Part shown: positions 1 through 8,773 of the stretch, piece by piece | Layout: each line of letters begins with the position of its first letter | How positions within the stretch are numbered: position 1 is the stretch's first letter | Translations under genes and position numbers: made by a program | The notes under the pieces: generated by a model | What the model was told of the DNA's origin: nothing | The model's input: only the letters and a program-made list of their open reading frames with translations | Database searches by the model: none | NCBI RefSeq assembly: GCF_947242115.1 | Contig: NC_074719.1 | Span: 45,322,884 to 45,386,883, forward strand | Length of the DNA stretch: 64,000 nucleotides | Reading direction: 5' to 3' | DNA from: Biomphalaria glabrata | Taxonomy: Eukaryota > Mollusca > Gastropoda > Planorbidae

Positions 1-1
1 T

Positions 2-7
2 TTTATT
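2..7 (-). terminator. Poly(A) signal of the peptide-precursor gene
   Basis: AATAAA on the minus strand lies 41 bases past the stop codon, giving a very short 3' UTR. It supports the last exon and means the coding gene lies wholly in this window. Confidence 0.6.
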
Positions 8-47
8 GTACTTCCTTGCTTGTACACATTTTTTTTTCCTGTTTCGT

Positions 48-179
48 TTATTGGCATTGATAGATGTTTGAAATGTCTGCCAAAGCACACAAGTCGTCTG
101 CCGCATTCTTGATGGCCAGGTATTTCTCTCGTTCTTCTTTGGTGCAGTCTATTGCCAGTGTGTTATTGTTTCCCGTTGC
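48..179 (-). CDS. Peptide-precursor last exon: Cys-containing C-terminal tail
   Basis: The exon has 43 codons plus TAA after the acceptor TCACCAG at 180-186. It reads ATGNNNTLAIDCTKEEREKY, continues with a helix-prone acidic stretch and ends NIYQCQ. It has three Cys and no dibasic site. I do not recognise the tail. It may be a discarded C-terminal pro-piece or a separate product. Confidence 0.72.
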   Translation of the reverse strand, partial: ATGNNNTLAIDCTKEEREKYLAIKNAADDLCALADISNIYQCQ

Positions 180-3100
180 CTGGTGACATAGAAGAAGATC
201 TTATGAGAAAGTTAGAGGCGTTCCTTCATTATGTAAACAAAAAAAAAAGTAAAAAATAAAAAAAAATCTTTTTTTTAAAAACAAAGCTTATCTAATGAAA
301 ATAACTCCGCATATACAACTATATCTCTCAATAATGTAGTAGAAGGTATTTCCATTTTATTCGATATCAAACAACAACAAAAAACTTCCAATAATTTATT
401 GACTAATTGATTCATGTTTTGTAAGGTACAATACATAATTGTTTAAAATTTCAACTCGATCCGAGAATGTACGAGGGAGAAAGAAATAAAGTGTTCAATT
501 CTCTAAGGCAGGGGTTCTCAACCTGTGGGTCACCACCCCTTTGGGGGGTCGATTGACGATTTGCCAGGGGTCGCCTAAGACTATCGAAAATATGAATTGT
601 TTTTGTCTATTCTTCTTTTGCTGTGTGTGTGTGGGGGGGGGGGAGGGGGGGTCGCGACCGAGTGGGGGATTCTAAAAAGGGGTCGCCGAGCTTAAAAGGT
701 TAAGAACCGCTGCTCTTAGGGGACGAAATCCTACATATTGAACCATAACTGTGAATACTAAAGGATTAATTTCCTTTGTTGGTATCAAACAAAACAAATG
801 ATTACCAGTTATTAATTGACTAAATGGTTAATGTATATATATACACATTGATATGTCTGCCTGGTCGTGCGGTTTGCTCGCTGGACTGTCGTTCAGATTT
901 ATCGATGGTCCCGGGTTCAAACCCTGCCCGCTCCCATCCCCCGTCGTCCTGCGGGAGGTTTGGACTAGGAAGTAATTATCTTCAACTCTGAAGGAACATC
1001 CGAAACATGTAAAACATTTTACAACAAAACATATGTTAAAGACATATAGACATAAAGAAAGTCTGTGCAACACGGTGTGCTAAGTGAACTTTATGAAAAG
1101 AACTCCATTTTAATTTCAAAATCGATTGCATCCAGTCAATGTGTTGATTGTGGCAAATTATGTAGGCGGCAGCTGGGTCAGCGTAGCCACATAAAGTAGG
1201 CCCCTATTCCAATCTTTCTTAATATTTGGGCTCATTGCCTTCTAAAAATCATTCAAAGGCAATCCTGGAATGTTGGCTGGGAAGGGACAGGAAGTAAAGA
1301 AGAAGTATTAATGCTTTTGTCTGGCTAGGGCTGTGAAAAGCTTCAAGTCACACCCTGGATTTGCCTCTAGAGCTTAAGGCCACAACCCCTGGATTTAAAG
1401 ACACTTAAAGAAACACGTTGGTTTGGACTTATAACAACACCCTGGATTTGTCTTGTCTAAACCTTTAAGACACAACCCCTGGATTTGCCTCTAGATCTTA
1501 AAGCAATGCCCTGAATCTGTCTCTAGTCTAGACCGTTAGGACACAGCCCCTGGATTTGACTCTAGATCTTAAAGCAATATCCTGAATCTGTCTCTAGTCT
1601 AGACTTTGAAGACACAGCCCCTGGATTTGCCTTTAAGTCTTAAAACAACACCCTGGATTTGCCTTTAGGTCTTAAAACAACACCCTGGATTTACCTTTAA
1701 CTTTCAAACTAAAAATTAAAAAAAAAAAATAATGCAAGGAGACAATATAGTCATGTATAACTTATCCTAAGACCAAACAAACCTCTCCGCCAGGGGACGC
1801 TCTTTTACCCAATACAGACGTCACTGCTTTCTGAATCACCGTGGTTTTTACTGCTTTCCAGACCTTGCCCAGCCAACCTCTTTTTGCAGGAATTCTTATC
1901 TTTAAGTCTTCTAAACTCTGCAGATTAGATTTATAGATTTACATCTTTAAAAAAAAAATACACCTAGTATGGAAAAGAATACAGAGAACTGTACTAACGT
2001 GACATTGTACACATACATATATATATTTACATGTAGGCTACACTGTAAAGAGATTCATTGAACTGATTACGTATAGAACCTGGCAACCATACAGATTCAT
2101 TGAACTGATTACGTATAGAACCTGGCAACCATACAGATTCATTGAACTGGTTACGTATAGAACCTGGCAACCATACAGATTCATTGAACTGGTTACGTAT
2201 AGAACCTGGCAACCATACAGATTCATTGAACTGGTTAAGTATAGAACCTGGCAACCATACAGATTCATTGAACTGGTTAAGTATAGAACCTGGCAACCAT
2301 ACAGATTCATTGAACTGATTACGTATAGAACCTGGCAACCATGCAGATTCATTGAACTGGTTACGTATAGAACCTGGCAACCATGCAGATTCATTGAACT
2401 GGTTACGTATAGAACCTGGTAACCATACAGATTCATTGAACTGGCTACGTATAGAACTTGGCAACCATACAGATTCATTGAACTGGTTAAGTATAGAACC
2501 TGGTAACCATATAGATTCATTGAACTGGTTACGTATAGAACCTGGCAACCATACAGATTCATTGAACTGGTTACGTATAGAACCTGGTAACCATATAGAT
2601 TCATTGAACTGGTTACGTATAGAACCTGGTAACCATGCAGATTCATTGAACTGGTTACGTATAGAACCTGGTAACCATACAGATTCATTGAACTGGTTAC
2701 GTATAGAACCTGGCAACCATATAGATTCATTGAACTGGTTAAGTATAGAACCTGGTAACCATACAGATTCATTGAACTGGTTAAGTATAGAACCTGGTAA
2801 CCATAGATTCATTGAACAGGTTACGTATAGAACCTTGCAAGTATGCAGATTCATTGAACTGGTTAAGTATAGAAACTGACAATAAGATTCTCTTCTGTAT
2901 TTAAAATATAGTTTATATTCATAATTTTAGTTTATTAACAAATAAGTCTGATAATAATAATACTAGCTTCAAAGGGAACAATACTTTCAAATACCATCGG
3001 CATTCAGAGGCTGAGTCTATAAAAATATTGCATTCCTTATTAAGCTTCCAACTAAAAAAAAAATATTCAAGAATGTCCAAACCAAACAAAGGATTAAACA

Positions 3101-6100
3101 AGACTCTCATATTAGTAATGTTATGCCCTGGTCTGAATACACACACCGCCATAGTGTCACGGTATAGAATATGATTAGAGGTTCTTTATATATGCCAGTG
3201 ATGACTGGGATTTCTAAATAGGACGCCCCGAGTGCACACAACTCAAATATGTGCCTGACATAAGTAAAGAAAGAAATGGTTGTGCTGGCCACATGACATC
3301 CTCGTGAATCGTTAGTTATAGAAAAAGATGAGCTTTACATGATCTTTTACAGAGAGTGACAGAATAATTTAAAAACCAAGATGTAAATGTAATAGGCACC
3401 TAGAAAAACTTACTTCCTCTTCTTGGGCTCTCTTGCCCAACAGTGCACTAGCAGCGGTTTTTACTACTGTAGATATTACAACGGGCTTGACGACGTTCCA
3501 TACTTTCTTTAACCATCCACGCCTTTGAAGGTCTAGGTCACGTCTGCCGGAAGTTTTTACATTCTAAAAAAATTAACATGTTGTTTCATTTTTTAGTTAA
3601 GATTGAATTGACATTGACTAGATCTAAATCTTAGTGAAGGTAAAAGCAATGGAATACTTTGAAAGGCTCTATACTTCTATACTGTCAAGCTTGACAGCGT
3701 TCCATACTTTCTTTAACCATCCACGTCTTTGAAGGTCTAGGTCACGTCTGCCGGAAGTTTTTACCTTCTAAAAAAATTAACATCTTGTTTCATTTTTTAG
3801 TTAAGATTGAATTGACATTGACTAGATCTAAATCTTAGTGAAGGTAAAAGCAGTGGACTACTTTGAAAGTCTCTATACTTCTATACTGTCGAGCACCGTA
3901 GCCGAATTTTAACCTATGACATTATGAAATGCTGGTAATGTATTTTGTGGTTCCGTAAGGTTGTTATTGCCGTGAGTGGTATTGGATTTAAGAACTCATC
4001 TCACTACCTATAAAATAAAGAGCTTTCAATGGAATGCGTCTCATATAGCCTCTAACACCTGACCTTCACGTGTGGTTCAGATATAGGGTCAGTAAGCTTC
4101 CGGCTGGCTACTAGTAGTGAAATCTGAATCCGATCCTCTGCAGTCTTGCCAAACATGGGAAAAGTTTCTGGAGTCTACTCCTAAGAAAAATCAAAAGCCG
4201 GTGACCCTTGGGCATACGGTGCTATATCCTGACAGAACCAGCGACGCCGCTGATCTAAATTTTATCGACACCTGCATTTCTTTTTCATACAGCATCTTGA
4301 AGAGGGGTGGGAGGACTGCGGTGTGGATGACATCGTTCCAACCAAAGCTGATCCCCAGGCATTCATCTCAATTATATGAAATGATCCACAGACTAAAAAA
4401 AAAGGCCATATAATGTATTTAACAGCAAGCTTGAAACCCCATACGCCATTAGATATGAAGTAACTTAACTCTTTCTCTCCGTAGTTATTTACCACATTCT
4501 GGTGGAATCAACTCTGGTATCGTCAGTTAGGAGAGAAAGAGTTAAAGATGTCCAGAGAATAGTCTGATGATACTTAGCTTCCATAAAGAATAGACCTACA
4601 TCATGCACGTTCTCTATGCCATCACACATATCTACCATGGAACGGGTGGCCTAAGTCAGACATTAAAACCAGTGACTTAGCAGAATTTAGGTCATTGGTT
4701 AATATGCATGACTAAATGCATGACGCGTAGGACGTAATCTTCTTTTTTGAAGTAACGTCTGTATTATATAAAATATGATAAGATAAGGGTTGTTAGGCTT
4801 ATAACTTGAACATCCTGGACGTTGCTTTAGAAATTACGTCTTACTTCTTCCTGCAGGACAGAGAGGGATGCCTGCGAATAGGCTTCGAACCCTGAATTCC
4901 AGTCACAGTCCCTGGTGCGCATCACGCGACCAGGCGACCATCCGTCATTTATTTATTTTGATTTTATTTTGCTAAACTTTTGCACCACCAAAAAAAAAAC
5001 AAAAAAAATTTTTTTAAAGCTTCATTAAAATTAGTGACTCTGGTTGATATATATCTCCCGATTACACTTTTATTTTTACCAAGCTAAAATAAACTCATGT
5101 CAGTCTGTCTGATACAAATTTTGCGTTTCCAGTTACTAAGCTTATTAAATTTGATTTCACCTTCTGATATGATAAATCATTAGAATCTCATAAACACACA
5201 CAATAAATAAACACATTGCTTACAGACTGGTAATAACACCAATCAACTCTTGACTTTTTAAGTACAATTCATAAACAGTAACTCTCCAAAACTTCCAAAA
5301 CCCTAAAAAAAAAACGATTCTCTCCCTTATCGTACATTTAATAATTTAAAGAAAAACAACATAGGCTTATCAGAACTGAAAATATTTTAAAACTCGTTTT
5401 ATCACTATTTGGACATTTCTATTCTCTGTAAATGAGTGTTGCCTAGAAACGTATTGCTTTATGCCTAGTAACGTAAGCCTACTTGATACGGGTTAAAGAA
5501 TATGATGATGGGTCCACAACCCGTTGTTTTGAGTGAAATAAAATCCAAATAGAGTTATCTTGGAGCGTGGTGGTAAAGCGCTAGGCATCGGAACCGTGCG
5601 GTATTGAGCTCGAGTCCCGGTGATTTTGAATTTCGGGATTCTTAGGGCGCCCTTGAATCTACCCCAACTCTAATGGGCACAGGAAGTGCGGTGGTTGAGT
5701 GTTAAAGAATTCTGGTGATGAATGGGATTTCTAATTTCGGGATCTTAAGGGTGCCTCCGAGTCCACTCAGCTCTAATGAATACCTGACATTAGTTGTGGA
5801 AAAGTAAAGGCGGCTGGTCGTTATGCTGGCCACATGACACCCTCCTTAACCGTGGGCTATGAAGGCATATTACCAGTCTTCAACGGGATTTAAACCCGAG
5901 TTCCCTTAGTTTGGAAGCCATAAGACTCTTGGTTTAAAAGACAAGTGCTTTACAACTCAGATAGGAAGTTATTACCTGTTTGATAGTTTCCACAGCGTTA
6001 TAAATAGAATCTTCAAAGACTTGGTAATAGGGGTCCTCCACAGTGGTGTCCTCTGTGACTTGACTCGTGCTGTTATTGGCTTCTGACTGCCCTAGAACAT

Positions 6101-6161
6101 GGGGAATTCCAACTGTCAAATATAGCACAAGAGCCAGGGACAAAGTTGTCTTGCGCATCAT
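48..6161 (-). CDS. Two-peptide precursor of amidated cationic amphipathic (antimicrobial-like) peptides, spliced
   Basis: Coding exons are 6161-5976, 3563-3414, 1917-1783 and 179-48 on the minus strand. All junctions are phase 0 with GT/AG borders, giving 200 residues. Residues 1-24 form a signal peptide (MMRK, then a Leu-rich core, ending HVLG). Residues 25-62 are acidic with an NNST sequon. Residues 78-104 are a peptide starting GWLKKVWNVVKPVV, preceded by Arg-Arg and followed by Gly-Lys-Arg. Residues 126-148 are a second peptide starting GWLGKVWKAVKTTV, preceded by Lys-Arg and followed by Gly-Lys-Arg. Each peptide has four Lys and no acidic residue. Hydrophobics fall at helical i/i+3/i+4 spacing. 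Gly-Lys-Arg is the standard signal for dibasic cleavage and C-terminal amidation. The start GWLKK recalls insect cecropins, but homology is not shown. Secreted membrane-active defence peptides are the inferred product; neuropeptides are the alternative. The exon model is well supported; the function is inferred. Confidence 0.82.
509..712. mobile_element. Short non-autonomous hAT-type element (MITE)
   Basis: The ends match as inverted repeats: CAGGGGTTCTCAACC at the left and, reversed, CAGCGGTTCTTAACC at the right. Near-identical 8-bp flanks (ctctaagg at 501-508, ctcttagg at 713-720) are the 8-bp target duplication expected of hAT elements. It lies in the last intron of the peptide-precursor gene and encodes nothing. 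Confidence 0.8.
852..1035 (+). mobile_element. tRNA-derived SINE, family 2
   Basis: The head reads CTGCCTGGTCGTGCGGTTTG with a B-box-like GGTTCAAACCC, followed by a conserved body (GGAGGTTTGGACTAGGAAGT) and an A-rich end. The same element occurs at 18785-18950 and in worn form at 4800-4950, 22826-22990 and 33005-33120. Confidence 0.75.
1345..1695. repeat. Degenerate tandem repeat, about 71-bp period with 35-bp sub-units
   Basis: The phrase ACCCTGGATTTGCCT followed by TAGATCTTAAA recurs. GACACAGCCCCTGG-type phrases start near 1469, 1540 and 1611, giving the 71-bp period. It lies in the last intron of the peptide-precursor gene. Confidence 0.65.
1783..1917 (-). CDS. Peptide-precursor exon encoding peptide B (23 residues plus amidation signal)
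   Basis: The exon has 45 codons between the acceptor CTGCAG and the donor GAG|GTTTGT (a weaker donor), phase 0 on both sides. A linker ending IPAKR precedes a 23-residue peptide starting GWLGKVWKAVKTTV and ending AVTSVL, followed by Gly-Lys-Arg and ASPGGE. It is clearly paralogous to peptide A in layout and in the GWL-x-K-V-W start, but most other positions differ, so the duplication is old. Confidence 0.82.
2051..2880. repeat. 42-bp minisatellite, about 20 copies
   Basis: The unit starts AGATTCATTGAACTGGTTAC and ends with AACCTGGCAACCATAC-like sequence, 42 bp long. Copies differ at a few recurring positions (GATTACG/GGTTACG/GGTTAAG, GGCAACC/GGTAACC). Because 42 is a multiple of three, stop-free frames appear on both strands; I do not read them as genes. 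It lies in the intron between the two peptide exons. Confidence 0.95.
3195..3345 (+). mobile_element. Worn tRNA-derived SINE fragment, family 1
   Basis: Family-1 landmarks are recognisable in order: GATGACTGGGATTTCTAAAT, a CCTGACAT phrase, then TTGTGCTGGCCACATGACA and a trace of the ATGAGCTTTACAT segment. The tRNA-like head is missing. Confidence 0.55.
3414..3563 (-). CDS. Peptide-precursor exon encoding peptide A (27 residues plus amidation signal)
   Basis: The exon has 50 codons between a T-rich acceptor ending TAG and the donor GAA|GTAAGT, phase 0 on both sides. It encodes a linker with GRR and QRR, then a 27-residue peptide starting GWLKKVWNVVKPVV and ending TAASALL, then Gly-Lys-Arg and AQEEE. 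Proline at position 12 of the peptide could act as a hinge. Because the exon is symmetric (0-0), it can be duplicated or skipped without breaking the frame. Confidence 0.82.
3687..3767 (-). pseudogene. Duplicated 5' half of the peptide A exon
   Basis: Bases 3688-3891 repeat 3484-3687 as a 204-bp tandem duplication with few differences. The copy keeps the acceptor and the frame and reads KVKTSGRRDLDLQRR, then GWLKKVWNAVKLDSIEV, then TAG. It lacks the second half of the peptide and the amidation signal. No clear donor follows. If ever spliced in after exon 1 it would end the protein early. Confidence 0.7.
4465..4545. mobile_element. 81-bp miniature element with perfect TTAACTC inverted ends
   Basis: The left end TTAACTCTTTCTCTCC and right end GGAGAGAAAGAGTTAA are perfect 16-base inverted repeats with TTAA at both tips. 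That suggests a TTAA-targeting superfamily such as piggyBac. Worn relatives occur near 23301-23351 and 45180-45268. Confidence 0.65.
4640..4795 (+). repeat. Interspersed repeat R1 (GATAAGATAAG-ended family)
   Basis: A recurring segment of about 150 bp runs from AACCAGTGACTTAGCAGAAT through TGCATGACTAAATGCATGAC to GTATTATATAAAATATGATAAG. Other copies are at 6229-6302 (minus, partial), 7154-7305 (minus), 36545-36705 (minus), 41664-41815 (plus) and 53255-53345 (plus, partial). I find no coding sequence or clear inverted ends; it may be a SINE or MITE part. Confidence 0.6.
4800..4950 (-). mobile_element. tRNA-derived SINE, family 2 (worn, reverse)
   Basis: Reversed, it reads GGTCGCCTGGTCGCGTGATG, then a B-box-like GGGTTCGAAGCC, then a GCAGGAAGAAGTAA phrase matching the family-2 GGAGGTTTGGACTAGGAAGT body. 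It lies in the first intron of the peptide-precursor gene. Confidence 0.55.
5563..5925 (+). mobile_element. Two joined family-1 SINE pieces
   Basis: The head GTGGTGGTAAAGCGCTAGGC and body run to about 5685. A second head-like GTGCGGTGGTTGAGTGTTAAA then restarts the element and continues through CTGGCCACATGACACCCTCC. A reversed tRNA-like piece (GGGATTTAAACCCGAGTTCC) ends the block. This suggests one SINE copy inside or beside another. Confidence 0.6.
5976..6161 (-). CDS. Peptide-precursor exon 1: signal peptide and acidic pro-region
   Basis: The exon has 62 codons from the first of two adjacent ATGs (MMRK). A hydrophobic run at residues 6-20 and a small-residue end (VLG before Gln) make a typical signal peptide. 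The rest (QSEANNSTSQ onward to VETIKQ) is acid-rich, as expected of a segment that neutralises a cationic peptide before processing. The donor is CAG|GTAATA at 5976/5975, phase 0. If unspliced, the frame reads 13 more codons into the intron and stops, so splicing is the better reading. Confidence 0.8.
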
Positions 6162-6202
6162 GATTTCTGAACCTGCAATTGAAGGAGCGAGGCTTGAAAG
6201 GA

Positions 6203-6260
6203 CCTATAACTTGTCTCAAGCTACATCTTCTTATCTTATAAAATACAGGACGTCACTTCA
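6203..6260 (-). promoter_or_regulatory. Possible TATA box and promoter of the peptide-precursor gene
   Basis: A TATTTTATAAGA run lies about 80-90 bases before the ATG on the minus strand, which would give a 5' UTR of about 50 bases. The run belongs to an interspersed repeat copy (6229-6302). An acceptor-like TTGCAG sits 13 bases before the ATG, so an upstream non-coding exon is the alternative. Confidence 0.35.
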
Positions 6261-6302
6261 AAAAAAAAAAAAGGAGACGATAACGCCCAACGCGTCATGC
6301 AT

Positions 6303-8773
6303 ACATATATATAATTCTCCGTTTCTCAAATGTTTGCATATAATTCACCTTAGTCAAAAAAATGTTGGTTCGCCTCCCCCCCCTAAACCTGCTCTGCTTC
6401 TGGGTCTAACGAAAGCGCTTGCCAGTGAGGTCCGGTAATTTAAAACCGTTTTCCTACATCTTTCAATGTGTGGATTCATTATCCTGGCGTCTGAAGCGCA
6501 CCATTAAACCAAGTAAAAAAAAAAAGTATGACTAGGTTAATTAATTGAAGAAGGGGCGCTGGCCAATACTAAAACTGCGAGGGACATTCTAGCCACACAT
6601 AGCGCGCACAAAACGTCTGTAACGGGCGCGGTTGTTGTAAGATCCTATTCGTGTTTGACAAAGTGAAATTTTATGAACTTCCTTCACTTCTGAACGCATC
6701 TGAAACGCTTCATTTGTTGGCAATCATTTCCACGAGTACATTTTCTAGAACTAAGAAAATGTGCCTAAATTATGCCTTTGCCTATCACTTCATATCAACA
6801 TACAGATGCGAGCAAGCTGAGGTCGCGACTGTCCAATTTTGAAGCTTGGTCTATGGCGCCCAGTTCAATATTAGGCTACCTACAGATCTGGTTAAAGCCA
6901 AGCGAATTCATAATTTCTCTTTTTAAGCTAGTTATGTTTACCTTTCTTACAATTATACATAAAACACTGAACCATAATATTAAAACACAAAAACAATGAT
7001 GATTAATTAATGTCATTAAAGTAAGCAAAGTTTATCCGTCTACACCTGATCTATCTGTCCACACTATCTTATATGTCATTATGATTTATGCCATGCTATG
7101 TTTAACTGACCAAATATGTTTAAATTACAATATTTTATTGTTTAATGGCTACCAATTATCTTATCTTATATAATACAGACGTTACTTTAAAAAAAAGAAG
7201 ATGATTACGTCCTACGCGTCATGCATTTAGTCATGCATATTAACCAATGACTTAAATTCTGCCAAGTCACTGGTTTTCCTGGCTAGCTCAGGCAAACGTT
7301 TGTATGGCGCACGCAAGTAAGAAACGAAAATAAATTGGGTCACAAAAATCAAACAGTTGGCCACCCCTGCTATATACACAACTAAGTTTAACATTACTAG
7401 GCCCTATATTTCGATAAATGAATCTTAATTAAAACATCTACATCTTACTACGGTTAAACTTTAAGTATTTTCTATTGTTTGTATCTTACAAGAGAATGAC
7501 AACAGTTTGCGGGTGAAAGTTGCAAAGGCGCTGTACGATTAAACAAAACTCGTTCAGCTTATATGGAATCGCATATCCTAGAATGAAACCCAGATGGCGC
7601 CACTATGCCATCACATCCTATCGTGCAAACAAATCTCTTGACGGCTCTCACTGACAGTCTCGTCATGCTTTTGTCGTGCGCTAGGCTGGGTGTGACAGGA
7701 GCTGATATTTACATTACACTTTCACAAATTGTGTGTCAATAGTAATCAAATGCTCATTATATCTAGAGGAATTACCATGTAGGATGGTTGGGGTGGTTTT
7801 CTCTGAAAAAATAGAGATGGATAGAAGATACTCATTCGTGTATCAAATGTTAGGGTTCAATGTTATAGATCTGAGTCCCATCTGTTTTATAATTTCTGCA
7901 TGATCTTTTTTTCTTCGAAATGTTTTTGGAAAATTTTAGATGTACTTTTAGTTTCTAATTTAAAAAAAAAGAAGAAATAAAGAGAGACGATTCTAAGATG
8001 TTGTTTTTTTTAATGGGTCAAGTGTCCAGATGTTTCGAAGAAAGGAAATGTCCATTTAAAAATGTTGTTATGAAAATTTTCACATACAGAGCTTCCTTTC
8101 AGGGGCGTAGCGAGGGGAGGGCGCAGGAGAGAAGTGGGCGCCAAAATGAGAATCAAAACACAACATAAAATATCGACTAAATTAAGTTGAACCTATCTGA
8201 TAGCGTCAAGGGGACAGAAGCCTTTGTCTGACTTTGCATCACTTATAAAAAGAGCTGGCCGAAACAATTGACTCTGGTGATGTCGTTGACAACTTAGTGA
8301 GTGCACAAATCGAGAAAACTGTTTGTGTAAGAAAATGCGTCTGTCTTAACAGATTGTTGGTTCATTAATTTCGTTTACATTATATAATAAAGGCGGTCGA
8401 CAGATCATGTGTGGTGCCCCAAAGGTTCACCAGACTAAGGGATAGGTGAAAGTGATGACATCAGATGTAATTTTTGTATTGCTTACTGGCGACTGTTGTG
8501 CTGGCCCCAAGACACCCTCGTTTACTGTCGGCCCTTACAAACAGATTACTTTTACGTCATCTGCCCTATAAATAGCAAGGTCTAAAAGGGGGACATAACT
8601 TAATAGGCGACTGTTCTTAATGTAAATATAGATTACGAGACGTGGGAGAAATAAATGTGAACATAAATTGTACCAGACAGCGTGAGTTAATATAAAGCAT
8701 AAGCTTTCTAAAAATGTGTTATGTTAGGCACTGTCGAAATGGATTGGGGATCAATTCGTTCACCAAATAAAAC
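6303..8773. other. Upstream intergenic region with repeat debris, no gene seen
   Basis: I found no supported coding exon here. An R1 copy lies at 7154-7305 (minus). A fragment starting GGGGCGTAGCGAGGGG near 8102 resembles the ends of the 40.5-42.3 kb element. A worn family-1 SINE body lies at 8425-8610 (CTGGCCCCAAGACACCCTCG phrase). The rest is AT-rich sequence in which I see nothing. Confidence 0.5.

Noticed and set aside
2027-2879. Long repetitive open frames on both strands (NQFNESVWLPGSI-type and LNWLRIEPGNH-type proteins)
   Set aside because: They are by-products of a 42-bp tandem repeat whose length is a multiple of three. No start context, splice sites or composition suggest a real protein.
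6067-6438. Plus-strand 123-codon open frame
   Set aside because: It is antisense to exon 1 of the peptide gene and crosses a repeat copy and a poly-A run.
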